Made by a program: the position numbers and the translations under genes. The notes under the pieces are model-generated. The model was not told the origin of the DNA. It searched no databases and saw only the letters and a list, made by a program, of their open reading frames with translations. DNA of 64,000 nucleotides, taken from the NCBI RefSeq assembly GCF_963678635.1, contig NC_087068.1, forward strand, positions 15,193,872-15,257,871, given 5' to 3'. This document shows, piece by piece, positions 56,340-64,000 of the stretch. Each line of letters starts with the position of its first letter. The stretch's first letter is position 1. The DNA comes from Symsagittifera roscoffensis. Taxonomy: Eukaryota; Xenacoelomorpha; Acoela; Convolutidae.

Positions 56340-59300
56340 AGTACGACATGATCGAGCCGTCGAAGTCCCCATGGGCTTGTGGCGTGGTCATGGCGAAAAA
56401 GAAAGGGGGACAACTCAGATTTTGTTGTGATTTCCGTTATCTGAACGCAGTGACTATAAAGGACGCATACCCGATTCCCCGCATCGATGAGAGCCTATCC
56501 AAGCTGGGAGACGCTAAGTTCTTCACGACGTTGGATTTGGGCTCCGCATTCTGGCAAGTGCCACTCAGAAAGCAAGATCGAGAGAAAACAGGTTTCGCGT
56601 GTGAGCTGGGACTGTTCCAGTGGAAGAGGATGCCATTCGGATTGTGCAACGCGACGGCCACATTCCAGCGACTGATGGCCCAGGCACTCACGAGCGTCAC
56701 TAAGAAATACGGGAATCTCATCATGTGTTATGTCGATGATGTCGTGATTGCAACACCAACCTTAGAAGACCACATAGAGAGGTTGGAGGAGGTGTTTTCT
56801 TGCATGAAGCAGGCGGGTCTGAAATGCAAACCCTCTAAGTGTGAAATCCTCAGGGATTCCATAAAGTATCTGGGCCGCCTGGTTGACAAACATGGAGTGA
56901 GACCAGATCCCGAAGCGGTTGAAGCGGTGCTGACCTGGAAGGCACCTAAAACAGATACGCAGCTGATGAGTTTTCTGGGATTCGCAAATTATTATCGAGA
57001 GTTCATCAAGGGTTATGCTGATAAAATATACCCCATGCAGAGGTTGATGAGAAACAAGGGCAAGAAGTTCACCTGGACTGATGAGGCACAAGTCTCATTT
57101 GAAAACATCAAACGTGAACTTTGCGAGGCACCGGTCCTCGGCATGCCAACGGAGAAGGGAATGTTCGTGCTGGACACGGATGCATCAGTGGTTGCGATAT
57201 CGGGCATACTTCACCAAGAGCAGGAGTGGAACGGGAGAACGGTTCTTCGTCCGATAGCCTACGGGAGTAAAGTCCTGAGTGATACTGAAATGAAGTACGG
57301 CGCACCAAAAGCGGAGATGTTTGCGGTGATCACTTTCGTGGAAAAATACAGGGCCTACTTGGGGAGTGCTCCCTTCAAGTTAAGTGTGGATAATCGTGCC
57401 CTTGCCTGGCTGAAAACCTATTCGATGGACCAAAGCTATATTGGTCGTTGGATTGTGCGCCTGGATGGATACCACATGATCATAGAGCACCGTACCCGTG
57501 ACAAGCACCAGAACGCAGATAGCCTCAGTAAAAAGACAGAATTTTATGAGCGCCTCGAGGAGAAGCAAGCTAACCAATCAGAGATCAAAGACGGGTTTTC
57601 CTTTCTGGACAAAGAAACCTACGACAAGCTGCCACTTACTAGGTGGTTAGACAAGTCAGGACATCCTATACCTGGACACCCTGACCTTCCAGTGGAGACG
57701 GCCGCGGAGATAAAGCTTTTAGCCAGAGGCGAGCCCGTTCCGTTGGATCTGCTAGTCCGATCCAACTTGGTACAGCAAGAACTGACCAGGCTGGGTATAA
57801 ACAGCATCGCTTTATTGAACAAGACGGTGAACGTGGCGCCGGAGGTCATGGGAAAACTCCGCGACTTGTTGGATAGGGAAGTGGATAGGCATGATCGTGA
57901 ATGGATGGAGACCATGCAGCGGTTGACTGTCACCGAGAGAACAGAGAAGAGGCCAGTGTCCATTCGCAGCCGAGGCGTTGAACGGGATTGCAGGTCGATC
58001 GTCAACCAGCTGGTGACCTCGATGCCGAAAGAAGTCTTGTTGAGAACTTCGTTCACTGAATATGGAACATTGAACCAGAACCAAACTACTGAGGAAGTCA
58101 GGATCAGATCGAAATCTAGCTTCACGAGGAAAGTGCACTTCACGGATGCAAAAGAGGAATACGAGCCAAGCCCAGATTGTTCGTCCATGGACGAGACAAT
58201 GTCCGGGGAGTCTGACACCTTCGAGCCAGTCAAGGACGTCTCCTCTGATGAGTCAGACACCTTTGAGCCCGTGCAGGATGACTTGTCCGGGGAGAGGTTG
58301 ACTAGACCACCTAGGGGCAGAATTTTGTCCGGGGAGTCGGGTTCAAAGCGACCGATGGACAGAGTTTTGTCCGGGGAGTCAAGAAACATCTCAGACAACT
58401 TGGAATATGATGTTGAGGAATCAGTCGACTCAAGTGGTGACTCGAGACCCCAGTCCTGGGACAACACGTCTGAAACAGCTTCCAACTCCGATATGTCAGA
58501 GATCGCAATCCACTCCTTATTGGTAGACTGGAAGCAGCGTGGGCTGGACCGAGAAACACATCAGGATCCAGACAGGGACAGATACACCTCAGATGAAGAG
58601 GGCACTGTGGTAGATAATGCCGCAGACGAGCTCGAACTGATAGCAGTTTCGAAACGCCCAACCAGATTGCTGCCACATGGTACGGTCGTCCGTACCAATC
58701 TGGAACCATCTGTGCAGGAAGCGACGCCTTTGAAAAAGATATGGTGTGTCAAGTTGATGGACGATGCTCATGCTCCGGAGATAATGAGTGGGCAGATGAA
58801 CGTGGTGAAGACGTATTTGAAAGCCAGGTACAGGCTGTCGGATCTCCTAAGGGCTCAACGAAATGATAGGATGACGAGCAGTCTCAAGAGATGGATTGAG
58901 AATGGAGCACCTGACAAGGGAGACTTGGAAGAAGACAGCTACAAAATCCTGAAGCAATTCTACCTGAAGCGAAACGACTTGTTGTACCTGAATAAGGACG
59001 GAATCGTAGCCTGTAAGCGCAAGGAGGAGGACAAGGTCCTTTATAAATACAATTCAATAGTGTTACCACAGTTGTACCAGACCGAATTACTCTTTCGTTC
59101 ACATGATCAGATGGGTCATCAAGGCGTGGACAAAGTGTATAACAGGATACAGAAACGATTTGAATGGCCGGGATTGAAGAAGGCTTGTGAGAAGTGGATC
59201 GCAGCATGCCTGTCATGTCAGCAAGCGAAGGATCCCAGGAAGCTAAGGTTCCCCCTACAGTCAATAGAGTCGTCAGGGTTCAACGAAGTGGTGCAAATTG

Positions 59301-60676
59301 ATCATCAGAAAATTTGTATGACAGCAAAGGGCTATAATCAGGTGCTGGTAATGATCGACCATTTTACGAAGTATGCGGAGGCAGCACCGTGCATAACAGC
59401 ATCGGCAGAAGAAACATGCGATCATTTGATAAATGTGTGGATAGCAAGGCATGGCTGCCCCATCACGTTCCAATCGGACAATGGCAAAGCATTCGTAGGT
59501 GATCTCACGAAAGAGTTAATGAAAAGGTCGCAGGTAGCGCAGGCCCACTCGACCACTTATCACCCGCAAACGAATGGCCTAGTCGAGAGGCAGAATCGCA
59601 CACTGGTATCCATGTTGAGAGTCTACTGCTCACGCTACATGGATGACTGGGACAAGCACTTGCCGCAAGTGATGGGTGCTTACAACAGCACGGAGCATTC
59701 CACCACGGGAATAAGTCCGCATATGATGCTGACGGGTCACGAAAAAGCACTCCCGTTAACGTTCTTCTACCCTGAATATGAAGGGAAGAGGACAGCACCG
59801 CAAACGTACGTGCGGGACGTTTCTAGAAGACAACAGGACCTCAATGACTTATGCAGGAGGAATACGCAACAGGCGCAAATTAGACAAAAAAGGAGGTTTG
59901 ATAAAAGAACAGCCGATGCAAAAGCCTACTCAGTTGGCGATTACGTCTGGGTGTTCCAGGAAGTGGTTCCACCAAAAGGAACCAAGAAACTATTAAAGAA
60001 ATGGCGTGGTCCATTTCAGATAACAGAGGTGCACCAAGGAGGTCGTTTTTATCGACTGAGCACTGGAAGAGCGGCTCATTACGAGAACATCAAACCACAC
60101 AATGCCTCGTCAGAGGATTGGTGCATCCCAGCGGACATGCAAGAGGGAGACTATTTAATAGTGGATCCTGCTTGTGAAGTGAATGAAAGGGGTACTCGCG
60201 ACAAGAACGACGGGAATGAGGTGGTGGACGATTGCGATCTACCACTGGATCTCGAGTTGACTGAACGTGTAGAGGTGGACGATGAAACTCTACCCTATGC
60301 CGAAGAAGACTGGGATTGCCCGGAACAAACCGAAATCGACAAAGGAATACAGCCTGACTTTCCTCTCACCATGGAAACACGCCAAAGCAAGAGAGGAAAA
60401 AACCAGAAGAAATACAATCCGTATGGCGAGGACTTCGTTGTAGACCGGATGGTAGTGAGTGATGTCATAGACTCGCTGGTGGGACTGGACGAAGTGGCGA
60501 TGCTAGAAGAAATCGACCTGGTGAACGATATGGATCAAGATTGGATCGACGATCGATCAGAACCGGAAGTGGAGTTCGAACCAGAAGCGGAACAGACTCA
60601 TGAGCAAGAACTAACAAATTGCGCGTGCTCGAATGGCTCCACGATCTGCCGACAGATCCAAAAGAGACGATCATGA
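56330..60676 (+). CDS. pol ORF: reverse transcriptase, RNase H, integrase (fossil)
   Basis: About 1448 residues. RT: DFRYLNAVTIKDAYPIPRID, FTTLDLGSAFWQVPL, MPFGLCNATATFQRLM and YVDDVVIA (about 134-141). RNase H begins near 281 with FVLDTDASV. A spacer of about 300 residues, rich in Ser/Glu/Asp with LSGES-type repeats, separates RNase H from integrase. Integrase: H-x-x-x-H…C-x2-C zinc module from about 925 (HDQMGHQGV…CLSCQQAK), then D991, D1050 and E1086 (D,D35E). A GPF-like segment (KKWRGPFQITEV) and an acidic C-terminal tail follow. RT-RH-IN order is Ty3/gypsy. The end overlaps the next ORF's ATG by four bases (ATGA), compatible with termination-reinitiation. Confidence 0.88.
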   Translation: MLMEYDMIEPSKSPWACGVVMAKKKGGQLRFCCDFRYLNAVTIKDAYPIPRIDESLSKLGDAKFFTTLDLGSAFWQVPLRKQDREKTGFACELGLFQWKRMPFGLCNATATFQRLMAQALTSVTKKYGNLIMCYVDDVVIATPTLEDHIERLEEVFSCMKQAGLKCKPSKCEILRDSIKYLGRLVDKHGVRPDPEAVEAVLTWKAPKTDTQLMSFLGFANYYREFIKGYADKIYPMQRLMRNKGKKFTWTDEAQVSFENIKRELCEAPVLGMPTEKGMFVLDTDASVVAISGILHQEQEWNGRTVLRPIAYGSKVLSDTEMKYGAPKAEMFAVITFVEKYRAYLGSAPFKLSVDNRALAWLKTYSMDQSYIGRWIVRLDGYHMIIEHRTRDKHQNADSLSKKTEFYERLEEKQANQSEIKDGFSFLDKETYDKLPLTRWLDKSGHPIPGHPDLPVETAAEIKLLARGEPVPLDLLVRSNLVQQELTRLGINSIALLNKTVNVAPEVMGKLRDLLDREVDRHDREWMETMQRLTVTERTEKRPVSIRSRGVERDCRSIVNQLVTSMPKEVLLRTSFTEYGTLNQNQTTEEVRIRSKSSFTRKVHFTDAKEEYEPSPDCSSMDETMSGESDTFEPVKDVSSDESDTFEPVQDDLSGERLTRPPRGRILSGESGSKRPMDRVLSGESRNISDNLEYDVEESVDSSGDSRPQSWDNTSETASNSDMSEIAIHSLLVDWKQRGLDRETHQDPDRDRYTSDEEGTVVDNAADELELIAVSKRPTRLLPHGTVVRTNLEPSVQEATPLKKIWCVKLMDDAHAPEIMSGQMNVVKTYLKARYRLSDLLRAQRNDRMTSSLKRWIENGAPDKGDLEEDSYKILKQFYLKRNDLLYLNKDGIVACKRKEEDKVLYKYNSIVLPQLYQTELLFRSHDQMGHQGVDKVYNRIQKRFEWPGLKKACEKWIAACLSCQQAKDPRKLRFPLQSIESSGFNEVVQIDHQKICMTAKGYNQVLVMIDHFTKYAEAAPCITASAEETCDHLINVWIARHGCPITFQSDNGKAFVGDLTKELMKRSQVAQAHSTTYHPQTNGLVERQNRTLVSMLRVYCSRYMDDWDKHLPQVMGAYNSTEHSTTGISPHMMLTGHEKALPLTFFYPEYEGKRTAPQTYVRDVSRRQQDLNDLCRRNTQQAQIRQKRRFDKRTADAKAYSVGDYVWVFQEVVPPKGTKKLLKKWRGPFQITEVHQGGRFYRLSTGRAAHYENIKPHNASSEDWCIPADMQEGDYLIVDPACEVNERGTRDKNDGNEVVDDCDLPLDLELTERVEVDDETLPYAEEDWDCPEQTEIDKGIQPDFPLTMETRQSKRGKNQKKYNPYGEDFVVDRMVVSDVIDSLVGLDEVAMLEEIDLVNDMDQDWIDDRSEPEVEFEPEAEQTHEQELTNCACSNGSTICRQIQKRRS

Positions 60677-61083
60677 CGATTCAGGACGTCGATAGAGACG
60701 GCGTCAAATACATCAGTCATGACAATACCGAGTCCAATTGGGTCGCCCCAGATGGTCCTCTAAGTGTTCCACAATCCAACCTCGGTCTCCTAGACTTTGG
60801 GCGATCGACGGGGACGTCGATGGATATTTTTGTCCGGGGAATGGGGGTAGGACTCACCCACACCGAAAATCTCATAATAAAAAAATTGAAATCGGCAAGA
60901 GAAACCGGAGAACTAGAGACAGAGGGCGAGAGTGCTAAGAAACCACCTTTTGGACGAATCTTTGAATCGTATTTTGATCTACCGAACCACTATTCGAACA
61001 ATATCGTCATAACGGACAGCGATTTCATACTCACGGAACGCACGTGCGCCATAGCGATAACGGCGGACGACGGCCGACTTTAA
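60673..61083 (+). CDS. Accessory ORF 1 of the element, N-terminal part unknown (fossil)
   Basis: This is 136 residues from the ATG that overlaps the pol stop. The first 100 residues match nothing I know (acidic, with GRSTGTSMDIFVRGMGVGL). The end, NNIVITDSDFILTERTCAIA, resembles the first strands of macro domains. The macro-like resemblance continues in the next ORF, and the domain appears broken. Confidence 0.5.
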   Translation: MTIQDVDRDGVKYISHDNTESNWVAPDGPLSVPQSNLGLLDFGRSTGTSMDIFVRGMGVGLTHTENLIIKKLKSARETGELETEGESAKKPPFGRIFESYFDLPNHYSNNIVITDSDFILTERTCAIAITADDGRL

Positions 61084-61108
61084 AAGAGAGTACAAGAATA
61101 TCGAGTTT

Positions 61109-61429
61109 TTGTGGAAACAGAGGCCTGGTGTAGGAGGAATGATAGCGTTGCCCCCTGTTGCATCACAGATACCAGGGAAATATTTGTGTTTTTTGGTTAC
61201 GAAAGCTACTGATAGGCAACACGTGAATCCGGAGAGCTTGGTATTGGCCTTGACTCGACTTAGGGATTTCCTGGTTGAGAGAGGTGTGACCTCTCTCTCG
61301 TTACCAGTTTATGATCCCAATAGAGGGAAGCTACACCCTAGAGAGTTGTACGCTCTTGTGCATGTGATATTTTCAGAGACTGACATAGAAGTTTACTTAC
61401 ATAAAAAATACTATCTGAGTATATGCTAA
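61109..61429 (+). CDS. Accessory ORF 2 of the element: macro-domain-like (fossil)
   Basis: The stretch GKYLCFLVTKATDRQHVNPE, LALTRLRDFLVERGVTSLSL, LYALVHVIFSETDIEVYL follows the pattern of OARD1/TARG1-type macro domains (G-Y-LVTK…K-T-E-L…L..L….G…ia-P…W..V..ii...F..T-i-v-Y). Macro domains bind ADP-ribose or remove it from proteins. Such domains are known in some RNA viruses; I know of no standard Ty3/gypsy element that has one. The assignment is from pattern alone. Confidence 0.55.
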   Translation: MWKQRPGVGGMIALPPVASQIPGKYLCFLVTKATDRQHVNPESLVLALTRLRDFLVERGVTSLSLPVYDPNRGKLHPRELYALVHVIFSETDIEVYLHKKYYLSIC

Positions 61430-61866
61430 GAATTGCGCTCGGCGATAAGTGGTTTTTATTAAGTTATTCGATAGGAACTAGAGTCAAGTTTTAGGTTAGG
61501 TTAGGTTTTAGGTACAGTATTAGGGATTAGGTTTTTATATGATAGTATAGGTGTGTGATGTTTATGTGTTTATGTTATGTTATTGTTATGATATGTTTTA
61601 TGTTTGTGTCATCAAGGTGACAGCGCTTATTCGTGCTACTCTGACAAAGATAAAGGTGGACGATCCACCTTGGTGCTAAATTTTAAATCAGAATTGTGAA
61701 AAGAATTTCAATGAAGAGTTTTAAAGAATTGATTGATGTTGTATCCAAAAATGATGGTTCTAAGTCGCGACTTGTTTTTTAGATCTTGATTGATCAGAAA
61801 TTGTTTATTGAATTCATTGAATCAAACGAAGAATCCACACGACGACAAGAATCAACACGATAAGAA
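61430..61866 (+). other. Spacer between accessory ORFs with a perfect hairpin
   Basis: It contains three TTAGG units near 61490-61510, a T/G-rich low-complexity run to 61612, and the perfect hairpin AAGGTGGA-CGA-TCCACCTT at 61653-61671. No ORF. It may hold signals for expressing the downstream ORF. Confidence 0.5.
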
Positions 61867-64000
61867 ATGGGTGACACGAACGAACTCATGGAATTCCTCT
61901 CAGCGAGTCTAGGAGCGACTCTAGACGAGATCTATCAGCGGCTGATCGATTGTGATTTCACTCGAGAAGATCCGGGGTTGGCGATGTTTGTGGTCGCACT
62001 CCTCAATGCACTAGGAAGAGAGGGTCGAGGGAATCGCCCTACAGAAGTCGTGTTGATGTTGGCCTTCGGTGAGTCCGGGACCGCCGAGAGAGGCCGAAAC
62101 CGATTAATGAGATGGAGGCGTGGAGAAATGTCTGGCCACGACCTGGCTCGTGAGCCAGGACTAGGTGAACAAAGGGACCACCGGCTAGGTGAGATGCCCT
62201 TACCCGTCCAACCTGCGCAGCCACTCATTGGAGCGAAGAGACAACGTGATGGGCCAGGCCCGTCACACTCTGTCGACTCTCCAACAGCTGCTCCTCCCCT
62301 GAAGAGAGTGAGAGTGAGCGAGATAGAGATCCAGACGTCGGAGACGATTGAGACACTGGAGAAGAAGGAGAGAGATCAGAGTGAGCTGTGTGCCAAACTT
62401 CAGGAGAACAGGGCGATAGCTCGAGAGAGAGACGAATGGAAAAAGAAATTTGAAGATCTGCAGGTGGCCTACAAGGAGGATGAAATAAAGCACCTGAAGG
62501 AGCTGTATATGGCGAAGGTGAGCCAAGTGTCACCGGAAATCCTGGCGAGCATGAGATCCTCGGAGGGATCCAACGACACACGACCCAGGACAACAGCGCA
62601 GGAGCTGTGCGCATCGAGAGGACCTGAGGTTCTGGATTTGCGTGCATCAAGGGGGCCCGAGGCTCCTCAGCAGACACGACCGTCTGCTTCGAGTCAGAGG
62701 TTCACGATACCAGACCCTTCTGACACCTATCTAGCTCCTCAATTCCAGGAATCATTTAACCAAGTGACCAGAGCCGCAATCGATGAGATCAACAGAGGCA
62801 CTGAGCGGACACTGGCTAGGATCGTTCCTTCCCAGCGTCGTGATCATTCATCAAATAGCTCGGAGCGAGCAACCCGCACGATAGCGTGTTCTGCGCCTGG
62901 TGGAGTCTTTGAGAAGTCTCGCGTGGTAGACATCAGGAAGAATCTGATGGCACGTCATCAGTTCACGCAAGTGCCAGCCGAGCATCCTCGAGCCTGCCTG
63001 AATGACATGAGCTGGAACCCCGCCACGAACGACCAAGTAATTCCCCCAGGGAGTCGCCATTTGATCATTGGAGACGGTTTGGTGAGAGATCTGAATGAGA
63101 TCTTCGTCTATGGTCATACTACCATTCTGTCCTTTGGAGGAGCCTCAGTGGCTCAAGTCATCAAAATGATGGAGTTCCAGAGCGAGGATCATCTGGATAC
63201 ATTAATAATAATGCTGGGGACCAATGACGTCTCGAGAGCCCCCGTGACTCCGGAGAACAAGTGGGAACCTCTATTGGTGTGTCTCTTGAACGAATTGAAA
63301 GAAAAGTACAGACCCAAGCTCGTGATCCTATGCACGATACCACCAAATCCTTTGGTGGGCACCATAGCTGCAGATTTCATGAATGGAAACGTGACGCGGT
63401 GGAATGAAATGACCCGCAGTCTGGTGAGAAACAACCCTGGCGAGTTGCGACTCCTGGATCTCGAAAATATGCTGCGCATGACTGACCACATCGCGCTCAC
63501 TAAAGATGGAGTGCACTTCAATACCCAACGAGGGAGGCATTGGATTAATGATGTGTTTCAGACACAATTGAGGGAAGCGGAGCAAGAGTCGAGGGCGACC
63601 GGTTCTTTGGCTCGGACCAATTCGACCGGAGGGAGTAGAATAAGGGCAACCGTGCCCGAATCCCTCGCCAACCGTCTAGGGCCCTTGGCAACGGAGACGG
63701 TTGGAGCCGTAACCGTCGCTCCGAGCTCAAACGTGAGAGACAGGCTAGGGACTGCTCCTCCTCCCAGACCGCAATCGATTGGAAGCCGACTCGGCAGATC
63801 GGTGGAACAGAACAACAGGAATAACTCCCAGACCGCGTCTAGGAGGAACGATTCGCCTGCCACGACAAATCCTGCTTCGACAGCAGGACCGTCTGCAAGT
63901 ACCGTGCCAGCGGAGGGAATCGAATCAGGCAGCAGGCTGCTTTGGAATAGATCAGATCCCAGTCATTGGGGTCAGTATAAGACGGACATGTCGGCGAAGT
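61867..64000 (+). CDS. Long ORF with SGNH-hydrolase-like domain, runs off the window (fossil element)
   Basis: It is open from ATG at 61867 to the last base, 711 residues so far. Order: N-terminal helical part (1-70), a Pro/Arg-rich linker, a coiled coil at about 150-220 (ETIETLEKKERDQSELCAKL), an Arg/Ser-rich spacer, then an SGNH-like fold at about 395-565. Block I is HLIIGDGLVRDL at 398, then LSFGGASVAQVI, IIMLGTNDVSR at about 448 and TKDGVHFNTQRG at about 545. A Ser/Arg/Thr-rich tail follows. SGNH enzymes are esterases or acyl hydrolases; whether this one acts on any substrate cannot be told. Base composition and codon use match the gag-pol ORFs, so I place it in the same element. It could instead belong to a neighbouring one. 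Confidence 0.7.
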   Translation, partial: MGDTNELMEFLSASLGATLDEIYQRLIDCDFTREDPGLAMFVVALLNALGREGRGNRPTEVVLMLAFGESGTAERGRNRLMRWRRGEMSGHDLAREPGLGEQRDHRLGEMPLPVQPAQPLIGAKRQRDGPGPSHSVDSPTAAPPLKRVRVSEIEIQTSETIETLEKKERDQSELCAKLQENRAIARERDEWKKKFEDLQVAYKEDEIKHLKELYMAKVSQVSPEILASMRSSEGSNDTRPRTTAQELCASRGPEVLDLRASRGPEAPQQTRPSASSQRFTIPDPSDTYLAPQFQESFNQVTRAAIDEINRGTERTLARIVPSQRRDHSSNSSERATRTIACSAPGGVFEKSRVVDIRKNLMARHQFTQVPAEHPRACLNDMSWNPATNDQVIPPGSRHLIIGDGLVRDLNEIFVYGHTTILSFGGASVAQVIKMMEFQSEDHLDTLIIMLGTNDVSRAPVTPENKWEPLLVCLLNELKEKYRPKLVILCTIPPNPLVGTIAADFMNGNVTRWNEMTRSLVRNNPGELRLLDLENMLRMTDHIALTKDGVHFNTQRGRHWINDVFQTQLREAEQESRATGSLARTNSTGGSRIRATVPESLANRLGPLATETVGAVTVAPSSNVRDRLGTAPPPRPQSIGSRLGRSVEQNNRNNSQTASRRNDSPATTNPASTAGPSASTVPAEGIESGSRLLWNRSDPSHWGQYKTDMSAK

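Larger units (their letters stand above)
44350..64000 (+). mobile_element. Large Ty3/gypsy-like LTR element (fossil), 3' end outside window
   Basis: Parts in order: structured leader or 5' LTR region (about 44.35-48.06 kb), gag-protease ORF (48065-52411), 4 x 1301-bp tandem segment (51137-56339), pol ORF (56330-60676), accessory ORFs (60673-61083, 61109-61429) and a long SGNH-domain ORF (61867-end). RT, RNase H and a D,D35E integrase in the order RT-RH-IN place it in Ty3/gypsy. It looks mostly open and young but carries perhaps two or three breaks besides the amplification. The start is uncertain because the second LTR is not in the window. At more than 16 kb, it is well above the usual 5-10 kb. 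Confidence 0.8.

Noticed and set aside
57619-58485. 288-residue minus-strand ORF opposite pol
   Set aside because: It lies entirely opposite the Ser/Glu-rich coding spacer and has Ser/Leu-rich, domain-free sequence, a typical shadow of biased codons.
61490-61520. Telomere-like TTAGG repeat
   Set aside because: Only about three units, inside a T/G-rich spacer; too short to mean a telomere or telomeric insertion.

Overview
The window is metazoan nuclear DNA, probably from an invertebrate. It has intron-rich host genes with GT-AG and a few GC-AG introns, AT-rich introns full of tRNA-derived and hairpin-ended repeats, a Lbc-type RhoGEF, an SLC22 transporter, and LINE, BEL/Pao and Ty3/gypsy sequences. 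I cannot name the species. Nothing prokaryotic is present.

Region 1 (1-18915, + strand) is the 3' part of a RhoGEF gene. I could join nineteen exons in frame (4230 coding nt, 1409 codons plus stop). They encode a Ser/Asn-rich linker, a DH domain, a PH domain and a long coiled-coil and low-complexity tail. Its introns hold tRNA-derived repeats, two kinds of inverted-repeat element and a degraded SGNH-hydrolase-like sequence on the minus strand. Region 2 (about 18.9-22.5 kb) is intergenic, with repeats only. Region 3 (22476-29286, + strand) is an SLC22-type organic ion transporter of about 571 residues in five exons, with a polyadenylation signal at 29635.

Region 4 (29681-38970) is a satellite-like array of six tandem units of about 1.55 kb, followed at once by a DINE-1/Helentron-like dispersed repeat. 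Region 5 (39.5-44.3 kb) is A-rich, gene-poor DNA with a long palindrome, a cluster of short tandem duplications, and minus-strand remnants of a BEL/Pao integrase and a LINE.

Region 6 (about 44.3 kb to the window end) is a very large Ty3/gypsy-like LTR element, treated here as a fossil. It has a leader of about 3.5 kb packed with repeated RNA-hairpin motifs, a gag-protease ORF, a 1301-bp segment present four times in tandem, a pol ORF (RT, RNase H, integrase), and then unusual accessory ORFs. One resembles a macro (ADP-ribose-binding) domain. Another is a long ORF running off the window with an SGNH-hydrolase-like domain. The 3' LTR is outside the window.

The most interesting material is (a) the accessory macro and SGNH modules on an LTR element, with a second SGNH relic in the RhoGEF intron, (b) the repeated leader structures, including a 185-nt multi-helix domain present twice with compensatory changes, (c) the 4 x 1301-bp internal amplification, and (d) repeat families that share a terminal hairpin while differing in their tRNA-like modules.
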